From Rhodoferax_B sp049316285 (GTDB taxonomy: Bacteria > Pseudomonadota > Gammaproteobacteria > Burkholderiales > Burkholderiaceae_C), in assembly GCF_049316285.1 (NCBI RefSeq), contig NZ_JBMOXA010000012.1, positions 124,001-188,000 of the forward strand: DNA of 64,000 nt. Reading direction: 5' to 3'. Below are positions 60,464 through 64,000 of this stretch, piece after piece. Under the pieces are notes generated by a model. The model made no database searches. It was not told the origin of the DNA and saw only the letters and a program-made list of their open reading frames with translations. Numbering within the stretch: the first letter of the stretch is position 1; every line of letters begins with the position of its first letter. Position numbers and translations under genes: made by a program.

Positions 60464-62731
60464 ATGAATACTTCCCACACCTCTTCCGTCTCTTCTTTTG
60501 ACCTGGGCATTGGCGACATGACCTGTGCCTCGTGTGTGATGCGCGTGGAAAAGGCACTCAAAAAAGTGCCCGGCGTGACCAGTGCCAGCGTGAATCTGGC
60601 GACCGAGTCGGCGCGGGTGCAAATCGCCAACGTCGATGGCGCTGAATCTGAAAACGCTGCCCAAACCTTGGCCCGGCTGCGCCGCGCGGTGCGGGATGCT
60701 GGTTATTTGCCTTTGCCAGCACCCGGTGAAGGTCCGAAAAACGCCGTAGAGCCGTCAGCTTGGGCCGGTTTTTGGCCTGTTGGCCTGGGTTTGGCGCTTT
60801 CTGCGCCCTTGGTTTTGCCGATGTTGGTGGGTTGGTTGCATCCCAGTGGTTCCTGGATGCTGCCGGTGTGGGTGCAGTTTTTGTTGGCTACGCCGGTGCA
60901 GTTTTGGCTGGGCGCGAAGTTTTATCGCGCCGGTTGGCATGCGGTGAAGGCACGCACCGGCAATATGGATTTGCTGGTGGCAGTGGGCACCACAGCGGCT
61001 TGGGGTATGTCGGTTTGGTTGTGGATAAGCGCCAGTAGCGAACATGGAGGACACGCACCGCACGTTTATTTCGAAGCTTCAGCCGTTGTGATCACCCTGG
61101 TTTTGCTTGGTAAATGGCTGGAAACCCGCGCCAAACGCCAAGCGACCACGGCCATTCGTGCTCTGCAGGCGCTGCGGCCAGAAGTTGCGCATTTGCTGCG
61201 GGGCGCGGGCGAAAGTGAAGAAATAGACGTGCCGGTGGACGAAGTGTTAGTCGGAGATCGGCTTGTGGTGCGCCCGGGTGAACGGATTGCGCTCGACGGC
61301 GTGGTGCTGCTGGGCCAAAGCCAGGTGGATGAGTCTTTGCTCACCGGCGAATCACTGCCTGTAGCCAAAAATGTTGGCGCGACGCTGATTGGTGGCTCGG
61401 TCAACGCCGAAGGGCGGCTGGTGATGCAGGTGTCAGCCGTAGGCCATCAAACCGTGTTGGCCCGCATCATCCAGCTGGTGGAAGACGCACAAGCCGCCAA
61501 AGCGCCGATACAGCGTCTGGTCGACCAGGTTTCGGCCGTTTTTGTGCCGGTGGTGTTGGTGATTGCCTTGCTGACGCTATTGGGCTGGTTGGCGGCGGGT
61601 CTTTCCACCGAAGAAGCTGTTTTGCGCGCCGTGGCGGTGTTGGTGATTGCCTGCCCGTGTGCGCTGGGCCTGGCCACACCGGCCGCCATCATGGCGGGCA
61701 CGGGGGTGGCGGCACGCCACGGCATCCTCATCAAGGACGCTGAAGCCTTGGAGTTGGCGCACAAGGTGGACGTGGTGGCGTTCGATAAAACCGGCACCTT
61801 GACCTTGGGCCGGCCGCAGTTGTCCACAAGTCTTGCCATGCCCGGCGAAGATGAAAAGTTTTGGCTTGCTCAAGCCGCCAGCCTGCAGAGCGGCAGTGAA
61901 CATCCGTTGGCCAAAGCGGTGTTGCAAGCCGCCAAAATCCAAAATCTGGCCTACCCAGCACCACAAAACCTGCAGGCTGTGAGTGGCAAGGGCACGCAGG
62001 GCGACGTAGAAGGCCGCAGACTGCTGCTGGGTAGCCTCAGGTGGATGCAGGCCTTAAACGTCGATCTAGGGCCTTTGGTGGGCCCCGCGGAGGCCTTGCA
62101 GGCCCAAGGAGCGACGGTTTCAGCGCTTGCCGAGCAGTTGGACGAGCAAAAAGTGGTCGCGCGCGCGCTTTTGGCCTTCACTGACGAACCCAAACCCGGC
62201 GCGGCCCAGGCCTTGGCCGAATTACGCCGCCGTGGCATTCGCACCGTGATGGTTTCGGGTGACAACAGGGGCGCGGCCGAGGCCATGGGCCGCAGGCTGG
62301 GCCTGAGCGCCGACAAAGGCGAAGTGCTGGCCGAAGTATTGCCGGGGGACAAAGCGGCGCAGGTGCGCGCCTTGCAGGCCGGTGGCCACACCGTGGCAAT
62401 GGTGGGCGACGGCATCAACGACGCACCCGCGCTGGCAGCGGCCGATGTAGGTGTGGCCATGGGCCAGGGAACGGACGTGGCCATGCAGGCCGCGGGCATC
62501 ACCTTGATGCGCGGCGAGCCTGTATTGGTGGCTGCGGCTTTGGACATTTCGCACCGCACGGTGCGCAAGATCCGGCAAAACCTGTTTTGGGCGTTTGCCT
62601 ACAACGTGGCCGGCATTCCCTTGGCGGCGTTCGGTTTCTTGAACCCGGTGGTGGCCGGTGCCGCCATGGCGCTGAGTTCGCTGAGTGTGATGACCAACGC
62701 TTTGTTGCTGAAGCGTTGGAAATCCAAATAA
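60464..62731 (+). CDS. copA: Cu(I)-exporting P1B-type ATPase CopA
   Basis: A 755-residue heavy-metal ATPase with a single N-terminal HMA domain (M-T-C-A-S-C, Cys21/Cys24), eight predicted helices, the actuator motif T-G-E-S (294-297), the membrane copper site C-P-C (397-399), the phosphorylation motif D-K-T-G-T (Asp441) and late G-D-G-I-N-D-A-P. It pumps Cu(I) out of the cytoplasm. The -10 element ends 6 bp before the ATG, so the mRNA is probably leaderless. Its stop is one base from the stop of the convergent oxidoreductase. Confidence 0.95.
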   Translation: MNTSHTSSVSSFDLGIGDMTCASCVMRVEKALKKVPGVTSASVNLATESARVQIANVDGAESENAAQTLARLRRAVRDAGYLPLPAPGEGPKNAVEPSAWAGFWPVGLGLALSAPLVLPMLVGWLHPSGSWMLPVWVQFLLATPVQFWLGAKFYRAGWHAVKARTGNMDLLVAVGTTAAWGMSVWLWISASSEHGGHAPHVYFEASAVVITLVLLGKWLETRAKRQATTAIRALQALRPEVAHLLRGAGESEEIDVPVDEVLVGDRLVVRPGERIALDGVVLLGQSQVDESLLTGESLPVAKNVGATLIGGSVNAEGRLVMQVSAVGHQTVLARIIQLVEDAQAAKAPIQRLVDQVSAVFVPVVLVIALLTLLGWLAAGLSTEEAVLRAVAVLVIACPCALGLATPAAIMAGTGVAARHGILIKDAEALELAHKVDVVAFDKTGTLTLGRPQLSTSLAMPGEDEKFWLAQAASLQSGSEHPLAKAVLQAAKIQNLAYPAPQNLQAVSGKGTQGDVEGRRLLLGSLRWMQALNVDLGPLVGPAEALQAQGATVSALAEQLDEQKVVARALLAFTDEPKPGAAQALAELRRRGIRTVMVSGDNRGAAEAMGRRLGLSADKGEVLAEVLPGDKAAQVRALQAGGHTVAMVGDGINDAPALAAADVGVAMGQGTDVAMQAAGITLMRGEPVLVAAALDISHRTVRKIRQNLFWAFAYNVAGIPLAAFGFLNPVVAGAAMALSSLSVMTNALLLKRWKSK

Positions 62732-62732
62732 C

Positions 62733-63833
62733 TTATTTCAGCGTGGGGTAGTCGGTATAGCCGGCTGCGCCGCCACCGTAGAACGTGGCGCGGTCGGGCT
62801 CGTTCAGCGGTGCGTTGTCGCGCAGGCGGCGCACCAGGTCGGGGTTGGCGATGAAGGGGCGGCCAAAGGCCACCAGGTCGGCACCGGCTTGCAGGCTTTC
62901 CTCGGCCAGTGCCTTGTTGTAGTTGTTGTTGACCATCCAGGCGGCCTTGCCACCGCTTTGGCGGTAGGCGGCTTTGAGCGATGCGTAATCGAACGGACGG
63001 TCGGGCAGCTCGCGTGGCCCGCCCGTGGCGCCTTCGACGATATGGATAAACGCCAGGTCCATGGCCGCGAGTTCACGCACCACGTGTTCAAACAAGGCTT
63101 GTGGTGCCGGGTCGTGGATGTCATTGGCCGGCGTGACGGGTGAGATCCGCAAACCGGTGCGGCCACCGCCGATTTCGCCGACCACGGCACGCATCACCTG
63201 CAGCAACAGACGGGCGCGGTTTTCGATGCTGCCGCCGTAGGCGTCGCCACGGTGGTTGCTGTCTTGCTTCAAGAACTGGTCGAGCAAATAACCGTTGGCG
63301 CCGTGCACTTCCACGCCGTCAAAACCGGCTTCGAGTGCGTGGCGTGCGGCTTGGCGGTAGCTGTCGACAATTCCGGGCAATTCGTCGGTGTGCAGTGCCC
63401 GCGGCGCCGAAGTTTCGGCAAAACCGGGCTGGCCGTTGTTCACCAGATAGGTCTTGGTTTTGGCGCTGATGGCCGAGGGAGCCACCGGTGCCTGGCCGTC
63501 TGGCTGCAGGCTGGTGTGCGACACCCGGCCCACGTGCCACAACTGGGCGACGATTTTGCCGCCCTTGGCGTGCACGGCGGCGGTGACGGCTTTCCAGCCT
63601 TCGATTTGTTCGGGCGCATACAGGCCAGGCACATCGGCGTAACCCTGGCCTTGCTGGCTGATGGCCGTGCCTTCGGATACCAGCAAACCTGCGGTGGCGC
63701 GCTGTGCGTAGTACTCGGCCATCAAGGCCGTGGGCACGGCGTTGGGTGCGCGGTTGCGCGTCAGTGGCGCCATGACGACGCGGTTGGCCAGCAAAATTTG
63801 GCCCATTTGCAGAGGTGCGAAAAGTGAAGTCAT
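62733..63833 (-). CDS. nemA: Old yellow enzyme family NADPH flavin oxidoreductase (NemA/XenB type)
   Basis: A 366-residue FMN enzyme with the OYE fold: M-A-P-L-T-R-N-R-A near residue 22, Q-L-W-H-V-G-R near 97, the N-terminal half of the active site, and V-E-V-H-G-A-N-G-Y-L-L-D-Q-F near 184 with R-x-x-x-Y-G-G-S-I-E-N-R. F-G-R-P-F-I-A-N-P-D binds FMN phosphate near the C-terminus. It reduces activated alkenes, N-ethylmaleimide or nitro compounds. AAGGA before the ATG at 63833 sets the start. The nemA name is by family resemblance. Confidence 0.88.
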   Translation of the reverse strand: MTSLFAPLQMGQILLANRVVMAPLTRNRAPNAVPTALMAEYYAQRATAGLLVSEGTAISQQGQGYADVPGLYAPEQIEGWKAVTAAVHAKGGKIVAQLWHVGRVSHTSLQPDGQAPVAPSAISAKTKTYLVNNGQPGFAETSAPRALHTDELPGIVDSYRQAARHALEAGFDGVEVHGANGYLLDQFLKQDSNHRGDAYGGSIENRARLLLQVMRAVVGEIGGGRTGLRISPVTPANDIHDPAPQALFEHVVRELAAMDLAFIHIVEGATGGPRELPDRPFDYASLKAAYRQSGGKAAWMVNNNYNKALAEESLQAGADLVAFGRPFIANPDLVRRLRDNAPLNEPDRATFYGGGAAGYTDYPTLK

Positions 63834-64000
63834 GTTGTTGTCCTTGTGAAACCTTGCACGACGATGCCATCGTGATGAAACAAGGTTATGACGCTTGCGA
63901 AAACCTTGCCGTACACGGGCGACAACACCCTGTGGTAAGTGCTGAAGGGCGGTGGAGAGGATCACCAGACAATGGCTGACCCGCCGTTTGCCATTCAATA
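63834..64000. other. Upstream region of the OYE gene, window end
   Basis: Nothing recognisable as a gene in 167 bp. It should hold the promoter of the oxidoreductase. A reading frame that extends the oxidoreductase upstream to 63998 has no ribosome site or family character and was not used. Confidence 0.4.

Overview
The window is GC-rich chromosomal DNA of a betaproteobacterium, most likely a Comamonadaceae member (Rhodoferax/Polaromonas/Variovorax-like). This is inferred from gene families and style only: a Bug-type tricarboxylate-transporter binding protein, many PAS/GGDEF sensors, a fused TRAP permease, RdgC, a YbfB-type MFS transporter, and intercistronic hairpin repeats. No tRNA, rRNA, CRISPR array, transposase or plasmid replication gene was seen.

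Left part (1-15.4 kb): a cut-off GAF/PAS sensor; a bottom-strand operon of AI-2E-type permease, YbfB-type MFS, DUF2946 and PepSY proteins; a cysteine-free glutaredoxin-fold protein; a PAS-GGEEF cyclase; a Spy-like periplasmic protein; then a top-strand DUF1348 / soluble PAS histidine kinase / NarL-type regulator set that leads into a cyanate operon (cynABDS).

15.3-22.6 kb: a CoA-dependent carboxylic-acid catabolic locus with IclR regulator, two hotdog thioesterases, Bug binding protein, acyl-CoA ligase, MaoC-type hydratase and CaiB CoA-transferase. Two intergenic regions carry the same pair of palindromic sites. 22.5-30.1 kb: an acid-sugar locus with DUF1537 kinase, RuBisCO-like protein, VOC protein, TRAP transporter and LacI regulator. 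30.1-32.0 kb: an AT-richer patch with one orphan protein of unknown function.

32-43.5 kb: a cyclase, a large MHYT hybrid kinase, an ABC exporter, a LysE exporter, a secreted SurE-like nucleotidase behind a good PHO box, a lipoprotein and rdgC. 43.5-56.4 kb: two bottom-strand transport operons. One is TauD dioxygenase / sugar ABC permeases / binding protein / FGGY kinase / TetR with a TetR-like operator in front. The other is a PotABCD-type ABC transporter with GntR and an Asp/Glu-racemase-like protein, punctuated by structured repeats.

56.7-64 kb: bactofilin, an alpha/beta hydrolase, cueR-copZ and copA, and an old yellow enzyme. Between copZ and copA lies 1.2 kb of non-coding DNA with the architecture of a DnaA-dependent replication origin: DnaA boxes, a 14-bp spacer, DnaA-trios and an AT-rich tract. 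The whole module is present twice at an exact 750-bp offset. No dnaA, dnaN, parAB or rep gene is nearby. This is the most notable signal in the window.
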